Source: Epichloe hybrida
Lineage: Eukaryota > Ascomycota > Sordariomycetes > Hypocreales > Clavicipitaceae
Assembly (NCBI GenBank): GCA_019022495.1
Contig: JAFEKR010000004.1
Coordinates: forward strand, 1 to 64,000
Length of the DNA: 64,000 nt
Direction: 5' to 3'
In this document: positions 45,823 through 57,343 of the stretch, piece by piece
How positions within the stretch are numbered: position 1 is the stretch's first letter
How the letters are laid out: each line of letters begins with the position of its first letter
The notes under the pieces: generated by a model
The model's input: the letters and a program-made list of their open reading frames with translations, nothing else
Databases searched by the model: none
What the model was told of the DNA's origin: nothing
Made by a program: the position numbers and the translations under genes

Positions 45823-46260
45823 GGCGTGCAGGATTGTCGAGTCATTCGGGCATCTGTCCGGCTGTCGCGGCCCCCGTTCAAGACTCGCTACTTTGCGCCG
45901 GCGAACCTGCGCGCCGCGGCGGATGACGCCAGATACATGCATCTAGTCACTCACTACATACAGAACGGGTACACCTTGCGGTACAGCGGCGGCTTGGTCC
46001 CGGACGTGGTGCACGCCTTGGCCAAGGGGCACGGCGTGTACCTGTCTCCGGTGACTGCGCAGAGCAAAGCCAAGCTGCGTAAGCTGTTTGAGCTGTTTCC
46101 CACTGCTTTGATCATTGAAAGTGCCGGGGGCAAGGCCATTGATCCAGCTGATGGGAGCGATATTCTGTCTCGCGCGGTCGGCGAATGCGGTGAGACAGGG
46201 GGTCTGGTTTGCGGGAACAGTGACGATGTAGATTACGCAAAGAGGGAATTCGGGCTGTGA
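45238..46260 (+). CDS. Sedoheptulose-1,7-bisphosphatase / fructose-bisphosphatase-class sugar phosphatase
   Basis: Single exon, 340 aa, from ATG 45238 (MAEDDFQTWWQSASIPPTHR). It is a Mg-dependent phosphatase of the FBPase/inositol-phosphatase fold. The metal motif FDPLDGSSIVAPNWSVGTII is intact and the upstream acidic site is SSEEDPVE. Later motifs are YTLRYSGGLVPDVVHALAKG and IIESAGGKAIDPADG. From family knowledge, fungal members of this type are annotated as sedoheptulose-1,7-bisphosphatase-like and probably act on sugar bisphosphates in the cytosol; true FBPase is less likely because its allosteric N-terminus is absent. Two low-complexity inserts, a Gly run (about residue 98) and a D6G6 block from GAT/GGT triplets (about residue 186), sit in loops. 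Upstream in-frame ATGs (e.g. 44995) were rejected because the added sequence is low-complexity and untypical. Confidence 0.85.
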
Positions 46261-46458
46261 GTTGTTTCAAATCTTGGGGACAATTTTTTAAAAAAAAAAA
46301 AACCAAAAAAAAAACAATCTAAGACCAGTGTCATTGGTTGAATCCGTACATCTATGCTGGAACAGCCTTGGGCTCAGTCGAGAAGAAGAAAAAGAAACAC
46401 AGGAGCATAAGAAAGGAGTCGCAACCCATCCATTCCATCTTTCATGAACAGCATCTCT

Positions 46459-49400
46459 TCAATAGTTCCACTGACGACACCAGCTTCTCATCAGGTCCGC
46501 ATTCACGGGCTCCATCTTGGCCGCCGTTTCACTGTGCTCCATAGTCCTCTTCATCTCGAGATAGACATGCTGCTGACCAGCTTTCTTGGACTGCACAAAT
46601 CCTTGGAAGGTATCCAGCAACTTGATGGCAGGGTTCTTATCGAGATCCGCGCTGTCGGCGGCCGCAGTCTTCTCGAGGGCACCGAACCATTCTTCGAAAC
46701 TAACGAGTTTCTGGATGCGATGCCCATAAAAGTCCTTGATCGCCAAGGCCATGTCCTGCCATGTCACCTGATGGGGATTCACGCAGTGGAAGTAGCCGCT
46801 GATGTCTGACAGAGCCTTGCCGGTTTGCGTTATGCCAGCAATGTCCAGGATCAGTCCGGCCACGTCCTCGATGGCCACCCAGTCGACGACTTCCAGCGCG
46901 CCCAAGTTCGTCGGAAGAATTCCCATGTGGACCGAACTAGCGACTAGGCTGGGCAGGAACTCTTGTGGATTCCATTTGCCCTTTGCGCCGCGGGGACCAG
47001 CAATCTGTCCAACTCGGACAGATGCGCTGGGCACACCAGACTGCTCGTAGGCTGCGTCCAGGATCAGGCTGCCTGCCAGCTTGGAGAGACCGTAGCCCAT
47101 CGCGGCCAGCTTTGGGTCGCTAAACTGTTTCTCGGGCACTGGCTCGGGCAGTGTCCATCCGTTGACGGTGCCAACGCTGGACACGAAGACAATGGGAACC
47201 TGTTTCGCGGCGGCGCTGGAAAAATCAACCAGGTTGCGTACACCGCGGATGTGAGGCTCAAAGGTAGAGACGCTGATGTTGAAGTTGACCGGCCAGGCGT
47301 TGTGGATGATGCGATCGCACGTGTCGAGCAGGCCCTTGTAAATGTCCCCCAAGCCAAGGTCAGGCTTGGAGAGGTCAGAGTTGAGGAACGTGACCTTGGA
47401 AAAGTCGGTTGTAAGGCCTCGGCCGCTGTTTATGCCGGGCTGTCTGGATGCACCACCATCGTCACCACGGTTCAAGGCAATGACGGACTTGACGCTGGAC
47501 AATTTGCAGAGAACATCGAGCATGTAGGCGCCGAGGGAGCCCGTCGTGCCCGTGATGACGATGGTTTGCCCCTCTTCACGCGGCTCTGGCTTCTCCGTCT
47601 GGCGAGCTGGTAGATTCTCTGTGTATTTCTTGACCAAATCTTTCCAAGCTGAGAAATCAGTTCCACGCTGTTCACTCCGCTTCGCATTTCCATTTGCATG
47701 GGTCACAGCGGTGTACAAATGCTTCGCAAGTTGGCTCGGGGTCGAGTTCGCATAAATTGCCCGTGGAGTAATTGCTGCAGGGGACACTTTGACGCCAGCT
47801 GCCTCGAATGACGCTTTCAGAAGCCTGCTAAGGCTCAACACTTGTAGGGAGTCCATGCCGGAGTAGTTGAAGAAATCCTGGTCAGCTTCAATGTGTTTGA
47901 TCTGCATCTTGTCGACGAGCAGCGTCAGTATAGACTGCACCATGGAATCTTGAGAGCTAATGTTCAAAGGCTGAACATGGTCAGTATCAAAGACATCAGC
48001 TCTCCGGTAAAGCTCATCCGTTCTCTGTTTATACAAGCGAGTAGCACCAACACGCTGGACAGTTCCCTTGGGGGTTCGGGGCAATGGCGCGTCTGGGTCC
48101 GTTATAGCCACAAGTTGGCGGACGATACGGCCATGTGCCACAGTCTCTTTGTTGAGCTCTTCGATCAGTGGCCAGACATCTTCAATGAGCTTCTGTTTTT
48201 CAGTTTCTGACGTAGGTTGTTCGTATGGCTCCAAGAAAATCGCGGGCTGGAACTGGTCCTGTCCGACCACCAGGGCGCCCTTGATCTTGGGATGCCCAGT
48301 CACACCGTCCTCGATTGTCGTAGGGTTCAGCTTCTCCCCGTTTGAAAACACGATGACGTTGTCCATTCGACCTTGATACATCCAGTTGTCCTTCAGAGTG
48401 GGATGGGCCTTGTACAGGTCTCCGCTAGACCATTCGTCCTTTTCCGGGAAAGTGAAGAAACATGGCTGATCGAGCGGATCATGGGGGTCTTTGCGGCGGA
48501 ACACGAGTTCGTAGACTTGCTCCGTTTCATCATACGGCTTCCAAAATGCGCCCATCGCCTCACTATTGAAGACGAAGTATTGCCAGTTCGCTGGGTCCTT
48601 CTGAAAATATAACGCGTAGGGGGAATGTCTAAGCACACCGGTCAGCTACTTCTCTGTTGGAAGGGAATCTTGATGTAGGGACAAGAAAAATCCACATACT
48701 CTGTCGAGCCCATTATATTTGAAGGCGTCACTCCGTGCTCGACAAGTCGGTCGCCAGCTGTCTTGGACAAGTTGCCTGTTGGCGTACACGTCAGCAATTT
48801 GTCTTGGTCTTTGGGTGGTGTTGATGAGTGTTGATGTCCGTACCTCCACCAAAGGACACGAAGTTGAGCTTTTTAAGAGCCTCCAGGCCTTTCTCCCACG
48901 AGCACAACTCCTCGATAATGGACGGTGGCATCAGAGCCCCGTCTGAACCAGAATTACGCAGGCACCTCATTGCCAATTCGGCGGTGATGGGCTGATGGTT
49001 TGGCGGCAGAGCCACAGGAAGTGTGAAATAGATGGGCACGGTAAGAAAGTTCACCACCACTCCAGCAGCGTGGAAGCCTGGCATCGTGGATAAGAGCCTG
49101 GTGGAATGTGACTTCCAGTAGTTCAAGAAGAACTCGCCTCCATGAAAGGGAGCCAAGTTATGTCGGAACAAATCGGAGACACCCATCGATCCTTGCCTCA
49201 CGACGATGGGCTTGGGGATACCCGTTGAGCCACTTGTGTGCAGGACCACAAGAGGATCCCAGCGCGCTTCTTCGTAAGTCTTGGTATATGGGAAAAGTGT
49301 CGGTTCCGCACGTAACCACTCCTCCCAGGGAGGGACTTTCCAGGACGTGATTTTCGTTCCCCGTGTCCAGGTATCGACTGCCGACTGGAAAGATTCGGAG

Positions 49401-49795
49401 TACCAGATATGCTTGCAGTTGGTTCGCTTGAAGAGAGACTGCTGTCCCTCGACGGTGTTTCTCGGCGATACGAAGAAGGCCTGGCATCCTGCTTTGACGG
49501 CAGCGAGTATCACGATGCCGTTTCGAACATCGTTCCCGCCTGCGTATACGAGGGTTGGGAACTTGTCTGTGCTCTCCTTCTTTACAGTCTCGGAGATGAT
49601 GTGTGCTACGTGGTTCACGGCGTTGGCCAACTCTCCAAACGAGACTGGTGCCCATCCATCTTCAGGTCTGCTGGACTTTGCTTGGTAGATATACGGGCGT
49701 TCAGGTTCGGAGGCAGCGATTTGATCCACCACGATGGGCAACAACCTTGGCACATATCTGGGCTGCTGCGCTGACTGTCCCTCGGTGACGGCCAT
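46459..49795 (-). CDS. NRPS-like adenylation-thiolation-reductase (A-T-R) enzyme
   Basis: Predicted exons are 48844-49795, 48700-48775 and 46459-48628; introns of 68 and 71 bp keep phase, giving 1065 aa. The A domain has LHTSGSTGIPKPI (A3), the junction-spanning MGSTE (A5), YQGRMDNVIVFSNGEKLNP (A7/A8) and the acyl-activating lysine in RTPKGTVQR (A10). A carrier domain follows with FFNYSGMDSLQV, whose Ser takes phosphopantetheine. The reductase domain has the NAD(P)H motif VITGTTGSLGAYML, the catalytic Tyr/Lys in GYGLSKLAG and SVRVGQIAGPRGAKGKW. It should adenylate a carboxylic or amino acid, load it on the carrier and release it as an aldehyde or alcohol. No condensation domain is present. 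The MFS permease starting at 52697 and the bisphosphatase are its neighbours; only the permease is a plausible partner. Confidence 0.92.
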
Positions 49796-50646
49796 GTCGT
49801 CGTCTTGTCTGTGTGGAAAAAAGGGGGGCTTCCGAATGTGTGTGGTGATGTGAGATGAAGATATAACGAGGCGGCCTGGTGCGTAGGCTAGGTGAATAGT
49901 GCAGATCACGACGACGCTTCGTGAGTAAGGAGTCTAAGGATCGATCCAATGTGCAAAGCGATGTAATGTGATGTTTTGCAGAGGAACCGATGTCCAAAAT
50001 GGCTTCGATACCCATGATGTCAAGTAACTTTCACGCACGACACTAGGATCGGATATGACGGAGCCACGCACGGCACTAGGATTGGATATGACGGAGCCAT
50101 TTTCCTTCCAGCTCCCACAGCTACTGGATTCGCACTTTTCCCGCGGCCCACGGTGGTGAAGATCTGCGGCACGCACATTCTCATACTACCGGCGCGACCA
50201 TTCCCGATGACACGATGACGCCGTAACGTAACGTGATCGAGACCAAGATGTACTCGGCCGAGGTCGGGGTGGAGACTTGAACGTCAACAAGACTCGAGAA
50301 GCTGCCGCTAACTTAAGTACTCTCCATCACCGATCTTATGACTGGTGAACAATTTTGCTCTCGGCTTATTCGGTCGATTCTGAGGACCGAAGTTGCCGAG
50401 TTGGTATTCATTCCACATCCTGCCGATGTTTCACCGAGCTAGCCTACTAGCCACTCCCGAGTGGGCCGAAAACGATTTTGCCTCGGCAAATGCGGCGGCG
50501 ATGCTATGTCCGGCGCTAGGGTGACGCATCCGCTCGTTAAACCGGCATGCATTTGCCACAACCGAACCGTGTCCTTCCATATTAGTAATTACGATTGGTT
50601 CCAAAAGGTCTTCTCCATCTCGAGTACATATACAAACATGGGCTAT
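49796..50646. other. Intergenic upstream of the A-T-R enzyme
   Basis: About 0.85 kb. A 22-23 bp imperfect direct repeat, GCACGACACTAGGATCGGATAT and GCACGGCACTAGGATTGGATAT (both followed by GACGGAGCC), lies at about 50036-50095 in the 5' flank of the enzyme gene. No gene is seen. Confidence 0.55.
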
Positions 50647-52697
50647 TCAGAGCACCATGATAAACTCTGGATCGTGGTCATCACCGCTCCCGGCGAACTT
50701 GTAGGAACCCAAGCGCTTGTCTCTATTTATCTTGGCGCACCACAAGACGTTGGCAAGAATCCTGTTGTTCCGCATGACCAGGACTCAGCGATCAATCTGG
50801 AAAATGGCCAGAATGTGGTCGGGGTCACAACTCACGCCACCCACGCATAACACAGCAAACTCATAATGATGGTATGCCCACGGTGGAAGTTGGGTCCATC
50901 GCGGCTGGGATACAAGAAGGCTTTTTTAAAAAAAAAAAAAAAAAAAGGTTAAAAAAATTGACAGAACGTCGTCAGTACTGCCTGCCTTGTTGGAGCGTAG
51001 CTGGACTCTGGATGGACTTACTTGCAACGAAACCCCCACAGTTTGCCACGGCTAGTTGCAGTGCCGAAGTCGTGGCACGTTTATAATGGCCCGCTGAATT
51101 GTTGGAATTCCAAACCAATACACATGGTACAGCGCAATACAACCCCATGGCCATCAGACATGTCATGGCAAATCGGACCGATGGGCCAGTCGCGTTTGCA
51201 ATGACGGCATAACCTATAATGGCAACGGGCAGGACGAATAGCATGAGGGTGCCTCGCAATTGGAGGCGATCGGAAAGGAAGGCCACGGCCACTGGAAGAG
51301 ACGGAGGTGAGCGGAAAAGCCTTTGGATCCCACTTCACGAAAGACACTACCTGTTATGGGTGTCGCAATTGCGTATGGAATCACGCTCCATAGCTGTGTC
51401 TGGTTGGCGCTGCTCGTAATGTGCAACGCATTCACAATGGTTGGCAGCTGCGAGACGACTCATTTAGCTCTTGTTTTTGGTTCGTAAGTCGAGTGTCTGT
51501 TCGAGGCATACAAACAAGCCAAAAGAATACAAGCCAGATAGGATTGCGAAATAGGCGGTCGATGTCAGCCAGACCTGGACGTTGAAAACTCCGCGCCCAA
51601 CTTCTGCCCAACCGAATGGCTCTTCTTGTTCCTTGGCGAGGCTAAGGAACAGGGTTAGTGAGTTGCTCTACATACAGTAGATGAGGCATACTTGAAGCGT
51701 CCATCGGAATCATTTGCGAGTCTTTGCGTCGCCCACTCGCGCTCCTCGAGTGTGAGGTAGCTCGCGGTTGACACGCTATTCGGAAGACAGAAGTACGCAA
51801 TGACACCGGCGACAAACGTCTGGCATATTTTCAGCACGAATGGAGTCAATGGACCCTGCCATGGGATACGGAATCCGAGTCTTACCATAATTCCTTCGAG
51901 CACCAGAATCCATCGCCAGCCTTCGAGACCACCTCGGGGGCCAATCGCAGACAACCCACGAGCAAGAAGACCTGTTATTGTGTCAACTTGGCGGCCAAGA
52001 GCGATGCAAGATGCAAACATGACTGCCGTGCCGTACCCCCAAAGGCGCCGGACAAGGACGCAGCCGAGTAAAAAATGCCAACACGCAGTGCAAGTTCACC
52101 ACGCGTATACAGACCAGACAAATACAATACCATGCCCGGAAACAACCCTCCTTCAGCCATGCCCAGGAGTGCACGCACGGCAACGAAACTGGCAGAGCCG
52201 CGGACGAAGCCTAGACACATGGTGACGATTCCCCACACGCATGCCAAGCATGGTAGCAGGATCCTGGGAGATGCCTTTTTCAGTAGTAAATTGCTTGGCA
52301 ATTCGCTGCATGAGAACGCAAGCGTTAGCCCAAGATCTGCGAAGGGTTTGTATTCAGCATGATTCAGCTCACCTGGCAACATAGGTCGCATAGAAAACGG
52401 CCAACCCCGTGGTGAATTGCTGGTCAGACAGGTGAAGACTTTCCTCGAGGCCGAGGATTCTGGCGTTTCCGACATTGGTGCGGTCCAGAAAGGAGCACAA
52501 TAACAAGAGAGCGAGAACGGGAAGAACTCTACGTGACAAGATGTGAGTGAGTGAGTGGGCAAGCCCATCCTGATGTTTTGAGAGAACGGTTCGGGGCTTG
52601 CGGGACGTACGTACCGAGTGTCGAGTTTCCGCAATAATCGCCTCGTCAGCATATCATGCTCCGGCATCTGTGGGGGGGGCTGTACCGCGTTCCTCAT
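50647..52697 (-). CDS. MFS permease, allantoate/nicotinate (Dal5/Tna1) family, C-terminus uncertain
   Basis: Exons traced on the minus strand are 52615-52697, 52373-52528, 52037-52305, 51886-51971, 51692-51819, 51512-51641, 51351-51447, 51022-51291 and 50836-50920; phase is kept in all of them. Family marks are CSFLDRTNVGNARILGLEES (TM1 and loop), ELPSNLLLKKASPRILLP, RALLGMAEGGLFPGMVLYLS (TM4), the GWRWILVLEGIM motif, CVLVWNSNNSAGHYKRATTS and YPSRDGPNFHRGHTIIM. The expected last segment, ILANVLWCAKINRDKRLGSY to the stop at about 50647, is in a frame that I could not join by a normal intron. The only GT-AG option there (50797-50835) is 39 bp and gives the wrong phase. A 1-2 nt shift near 50780 would explain it. 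The protein imports an organic anion, probably of the allantoate/nicotinate type. An intron of 101 bp contains a long T tract. Confidence 0.78.
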
Positions 52698-53180
52698 CTT
52701 GAGCAGCCTTGCCGTCCCCAGCCAGTGTCAGTGTTGCTGAGATGAATCCTGCCTGTCAAGAGTCAAGACTCAAGAGTCTTATGTCTTGTGGCAGAATCGT
52801 CAACTGCCCCCCCCTCCCCTGTCAAGTAAGCACGGCAGCTACTTTTGAGCGCCGAGACGCCTTCTCTGATATTCAGTGGCGTGGATGCCCGGAGCTACGG
52901 AGCTGCTCAAGTCAGTGGGCCCAAACGGATTACTCATAGTCTGTTATACATGTAGACTCATATTGATGATGGCATGCAAACTTCGACAAGTTCGTTCCTT
53001 CCCTTTTCTTTTCGTCTGGAAACATTGTTCGCGTCATTCTACTCCGTATCTGACATGTAATGTACGGAGTTTGACGGAGTTTGACCCCATCTTTCTTTCC
53101 CTCCCACCTTTCCCATTCATTCCCTTTGTCAGCAGAGAATCCTCCAACACCCTTCTTCTCTCCATCCTGTAAACAACGTC
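52698..53180. promoter_or_regulatory. Divergent promoter region (MFS permease / CoA transferase)
   Basis: This 483-bp interval separates two divergently transcribed starts. It contains AAGAGTCAAGACTCAAGAGTC-type short direct repeats (about 52756-52777), a C-rich run (about 52806-52818), GTACGGAGT at 53062-53070 with a second GACGGAGT nearby, and a CT-rich stretch just before the CoA-transferase ATG, as is common in fungal promoters. No TATA box was identified with confidence. Confidence 0.5.
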
Positions 53181-55220
53181 ATGCTTGGAGCTTCTTTACA
53201 GCCCGCGCTAGGCCAGCAACCTGCGAGGCTAGCCTGCTTCATTACCACTAGGGTGTCGCGGTCCAAGATCCATTGTGCACGTCGGACATTTGTCACAACG
53301 TCCATACGATGTTCCCAACCGCACGCCAAGTTCTCCAAGGTGTATGCAACGGCGGACGATGCCGTCGCAGATGTCAGAAGCGGATCGACGATTCTCAGTG
53401 CAGGGTTTGGTCTTTGCGGCGTGGCACGTACGTCTTGTCCCTACTCGCACAGCGGCTCTGCAAAGCATGGCTGTGAGTATTAACAGGTCTACCCATAGAG
53501 ACGCTAATCGAGGCTCTCCATCGTCGAGGCGTTGAGTCGCTTCATTCTTTAACGGCAGTATCAAACAACGCCGGCATGGAAGGCAAGGGCGGGTTGTCAA
53601 TTCTCACCAAGGCCGGACAGGTTGACAACCTCATTTTGTCTTACCTGGGAAACAATAAGGGATTGGAGAAGAAGTACCTCAGCGGTCGGCTGGCAATCGA
53701 ACTATGTCCCCAGGGGACCTTGGCTGAGAGACTTAGGGCCGGGGGGGCTGGTATTCCTGCTTTCTATACCCCCACCGGAGCGCGTAAGCATACATCGCTT
53801 CCTGTCATGAACTAACTGCAGATAGTCTTCTAACAGCAAGTCAGATACCTTGCTCCAAGATGGTGAAATCCCAGTCCGAGTCGATGAGTCCGGACAGACG
53901 CTTGAGCGAGGCAAAGCCCGTGAAACAAGAGAATTCGACGGCCGTTCATTCCTTCTAGAGACTGCTCTAACGGGGGACGTTGCCATCGTACGGGCTTGGA
54001 AAGCTGATAAAGCCGGGAATTGCGTCTTCAGGTAAGCACCATGTGAAAACTACTGACCCTTGATGTCATACAACATATTCGCTCACCGTATGTACCGTAA
54101 ACTAAAATAAAGTTCCCAGATATGCAACCAAGGCCTTCGGTCCTCTAATGGCAAAGGCAGCCAAGCTCACCATTGTTGAGGCGGAATCCATTGTGAACAC
54201 GGGAGAGATAGACCCTAACGATGTCGATTTACCCGGGATTTTTGTCGACCGTGTCGTCCCTGCCACAACAGAAAAGCACATTGAGATCCTCAAGCTACGG
54301 GATCCCGAGGCAAACGCCAGATCTGAGACGTCGGCGACGAATTTTGCTCAGGAACAGAGGAACCGCATCGGACGGAGAGCCTCACAGGAGTTGAAAGAGG
54401 GATACTATGTGAATTTGGGCGTGGGTGAGTGCATTGGTTAAAGGAAGATATTCTGTTCTGTGTTGAGCTAGATGCTGACTAGTCGGACAGGTATCCCAAC
54501 TTTAGCAGCAACGTTCATCCCACCTGGTCGGACGGTCTGGATTCAATCAGAGAATGGTATCCTTGGCATGGGCGCCTATCCCACCAAGGACGAGGTCGAT
54601 GCCGATATTGTCAATGCAGGCAAGGAGACTGTTACGCTTGTCCCCGGTGCATCTTGCTTTGACTCCTCCGAGTCATTTGCTATGATTCGTGGTGGCCATG
54701 TAGATGTTTCTATTCTCGGGGTATGCATGCGTTCCTCACCATCTTGCAATCTTTCACAATATTCTTTACTTACCATGTACTCGCCAGGCCCTACAAGTAA
54801 GCGCGAACGGCGATCTCGCCAACTTTATGATTCCAGGCAAAGTCTTCAAGGGTATGGGCGGCGCCATGGACCTGGTTGCCAACCCGGACTTGACCAAGAT
54901 TGTTGTCGCCACGAACCATCTTGCCAAGGACGGCTCATCCAAGATTGTTGATAAATGCGAGCTGCCTTTGACGGGTGCACGATGCGTCAGCACCATTATT
55001 ACAGATCTCGTAAGTACCTTCATTCCTCGTTGTTCTGATAGATAGATATTGTTTTCCAGTCATGCTTACTCCATCAATTCAGTGCGTGTTCCAGGTCGAC
55101 CGCAAGAACGGCGGCGGGTTGACTTTGACAGAGTTGGCGCCTGGGGTAACTGTCGAGGAGGTGCGAAGTAAGACAGATGCTAGGTTTTCAGTTGCAAACC
55201 AACTCAAGGCCATGGAGTAG
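53181..55220 (+). CDS. Succinyl-CoA:3-ketoacid coenzyme A transferase (SCOT)
   Basis: Seven exons are predicted: 53181-53427, 53499-53783, 53845-54031, 54120-54424, 54491-54720, 54788-55009 and 55083-55220. They sum to 1614 nt (537 aa) with phase kept throughout. The N-terminus ([20 protein letters not shown]) is Arg/Ser-rich, a mitochondrial presequence. The A-subunit part has [48 protein letters not shown] and [18 protein letters not shown] (spliced). The B-subunit part has [20 protein letters not shown], the catalytic Glu in [10 protein letters not shown], and [17 protein letters not shown]. It moves CoA between succinyl-CoA and acetoacetate or related 3-keto acids in mitochondria. The acceptor at 53844 was preferred over an earlier CAG at 53820 because it restores the TPTGA-H-TLLQDG pattern. 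Confidence 0.94.
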
Positions 55221-55403
55221 ATGTATTTTGAGCGGAGCTTTGGTTAGCAAGTATCAAATCGGACCAAAATACTGGCGACACCCAAAGACGCGCGCACCCA
55301 TTATTCCGCCATGGGACCCACTCCACCATGTTCACCATGCGTGATGTATCTATCCCGCGTGCTCCAATGTACCCAACTCCCACTCGCTATGCTCCAACAC
55401 AGT

Positions 55404-56366
55404 CTACAATTTCGACTCTCTCGTGCCTTGTGCGAAATTGCTACCCCCCAAGGCCTGCGCAATTCTATCCACCGTGTTCAAAATCCACTTTAGCCCTTCA
55501 TCCCCCGCCAGCCATGCCACATTGTCCTCGCTCTCCGCAGGCTCATCGGCCTTGTACGTCCCATCCTCATACGCCTTCCTCAGCCCAAAAACATGTGACA
55601 AGACCTGCGGCCCTACGCCCGTCTGGGCACGCAGACAGGCAATGGCCACCATGGAGGTCAGCACTCTGCCCGTACTCGCCAGGGACCCGCGCTCCACGGC
55701 CGCAGGGTCAGACAGCAATGGGCCGTAATGGCTATTCAAGATATGAACGGGCAGATCGGGGTGCGCCAGCGCAAGCTTCTCAACCAGTCTGTCTTCAAAC
55801 GGCGCGTAAATCGAGTCCCATAGCTGTCGTCCGCGGGCCGAAATGTCCCCTAGGTTCCCCGTCGTCGGCGTCCGCGACGGCCTCGTCTCCAGCGTCGACG
55901 CAACACTCTCGGGCAGGGCGGCGTAAAACGCATTCAGGCAATTGATTGTCCTGGGGATGCCGTTGAAACTGATGCACTTCAGCCTGACCTCCCTCATCAA
56001 TTCGGCCGCGCGGGTGCGCGACCGTTCATCCTGGTCCCTGGCCCCGGACGCAACGTCGTGTAGAACCGGTAGCGAATCCGGCGAATTAAGGGTGAAGGTG
56101 GCGGCGGTCTGAATTCGGGGAGGAAGGGGGGGCGGGGGAGGTTTGCAAAAAATGAGAAAAAAAAGAAAACGGCACAAGTTTCGGCGTGATGGAGAAGCCG
56201 GACTCACCGATATCGCTAGCCACGGCCTCGTCCCGAGCTTTCGATCCGCTGCGTCCCGCGCGATGGACTGGTAGACGTCTCTGATGATGGTCGGCGCAGG
56301 AGCGGGACCGGGTCGCGCAAAGGGTGCGTGGACGAGGGCTTTGAGGGACGGCGAGAGCTTGGCCAT
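55404..56366 (-). CDS. AhpD-like fold protein, conserved in fungi
   Basis: Exons are 56208-56366 and 55404-56108, with a 99-bp GTGAGT...CAG intron rich in pyrimidines; the product is 287 aa. Sequence features are TIIRDVYQSIARDAADRKLG, then a helix-rich segment (RTRAAELMREVRLKCISFNG), IPRTINCLNAFYAALPE and GRQLWDSIYAPFEDRLVEKL. Later come HILNSHYGPLLSD and LTSMVAIACLRAQTGVGPQV. The LKCISFNGIPRTIN and ACLRAQTGVGPQVLSHVFG patterns resemble carboxymuconolactone-decarboxylase/AhpD-like proteins, but the CxxC active site of AhpD is not seen. Function is unknown; many ascomycetes have a similar gene. It converges on the CoA-transferase gene with a 183-bp gap. Confidence 0.72.
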   Translation of the reverse strand: MAKLSPSLKALVHAPFARPGPAPAPTIIRDVYQSIARDAADRKLGTRPWLAISVSPASPSRRNLCRFLFFLIFCKPPPPPLPPRIQTAATFTLNSPDSLPVLHDVASGARDQDERSRTRAAELMREVRLKCISFNGIPRTINCLNAFYAALPESVASTLETRPSRTPTTGNLGDISARGRQLWDSIYAPFEDRLVEKLALAHPDLPVHILNSHYGPLLSDPAAVERGSLASTGRVLTSMVAIACLRAQTGVGPQVLSHVFGLRKAYEDGTYKADEPAESEDNVAWLAGDEGLKWILNTVDRIAQALGGSNFAQGTRESKL

Positions 56367-57343
56367 GGTGTTTTTGGCGGTTGGTGCTCGGTAATTGCTG
56401 GCGGGGGGCGCTGTTTCTACTGCGCGGCGGGAGAAGGGAGACTTGGGTTTCTTTAATTCGAATGCGATTGCCGAAAGCTAAACGGCGTGACGTCAAGGAT
56501 TGGAAGCGGCGGCTTGTTTGCGACGGCGTTTACTTTTGGGTGCCGACATGAAGGGGGCGGGGGGGGGGCTGTGGCTGATGGACGGGGTTGCTGCATCTTA
56601 TCTTCTTAGGCTTCATACACCTTGTGGATCCGTGGGCCCCGCAAATTGTATGTATCTCGAGTTTACTTTTATCTCATTGGATACATACAGACCATAGCTA
56701 ACGTGACTCCACAAGGTGTATGAAGCCTAAGGAGATACGGGTTACTGTTGGTAGATGTGATGGCCGCCACGCTCGGACAGACACAGGTTCTGAGTGATGA
56801 GAAGTGTCGGGCGTGGTGATGTATAAGGCTGACGGGATAGGGAGCCATGCTCAATTTCCTATGCAGATGATTTCTTCATGTCTTATGGTGCAAGTCTTTC
56901 TTGTTTAACGTCCCGGTGTAGAGGAGATTCCTCATTTGGCTTGCAATACCGTGACATCATGGCGCGAGGTCCCGCGAAAACGAAAAGAGCCTCTCTGGTT
57001 TGGGCATGTGTACGTGAATGCCGATAATTAACTGTGTGATTTTGTCTCTTGTCCATTTTCTAGTTCATTTAATCCATCTAGAGGAGGAGGGCCCTCGATT
57101 CTTGGTGAAGGGCGAGGGCTGCGGCTTGCGTAAGTAAGAATGCAGTCTGAGTCAATAACGAGACACTGACACGTAGACCTGTACCATACTAACCTTTGTC
57201 TTGATGGGGGGCGACTGAGAAATCTCCATCGGCTTAGCTGGTCAAGAAGACAGCAAAGAACTGCCGAATTGTGACGAAGCCCGAAATGTCCTGCAGGGTT
57301 CAGATATTTTGGCAGTTTGTCGTCAGAAGCAATAATGATTTGT
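56367..57343. other. Intergenic with a long inverted repeat
   Basis: About 1 kb between the AhpD-like gene and the transcription-factor stop. The only structure seen is the hairpin at 56599-56736, listed separately. No coding region is supported. Confidence 0.6.
56599..56736. repeat. Long inverted repeat (MITE-like hairpin)
   Basis: The 30-bp arm at 56599-56628, containing CTTAGGCTTCATACACCTTG, is matched by its inverted complement at 56707-56736 with one mismatch. The spacer of about 78 bp contains a second, inner inverted pair (GTATGTATC at about 56650 and GATACATAC at about 56680). Flanking target duplications were not obvious. Confidence 0.8.

Noticed and set aside
45255..45942. Antisense frames of about 200 aa across the bisphosphatase gene
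   Set aside because: They mirror the GC-rich coding strand and its Gly/Asp triplet runs and have no independent support.
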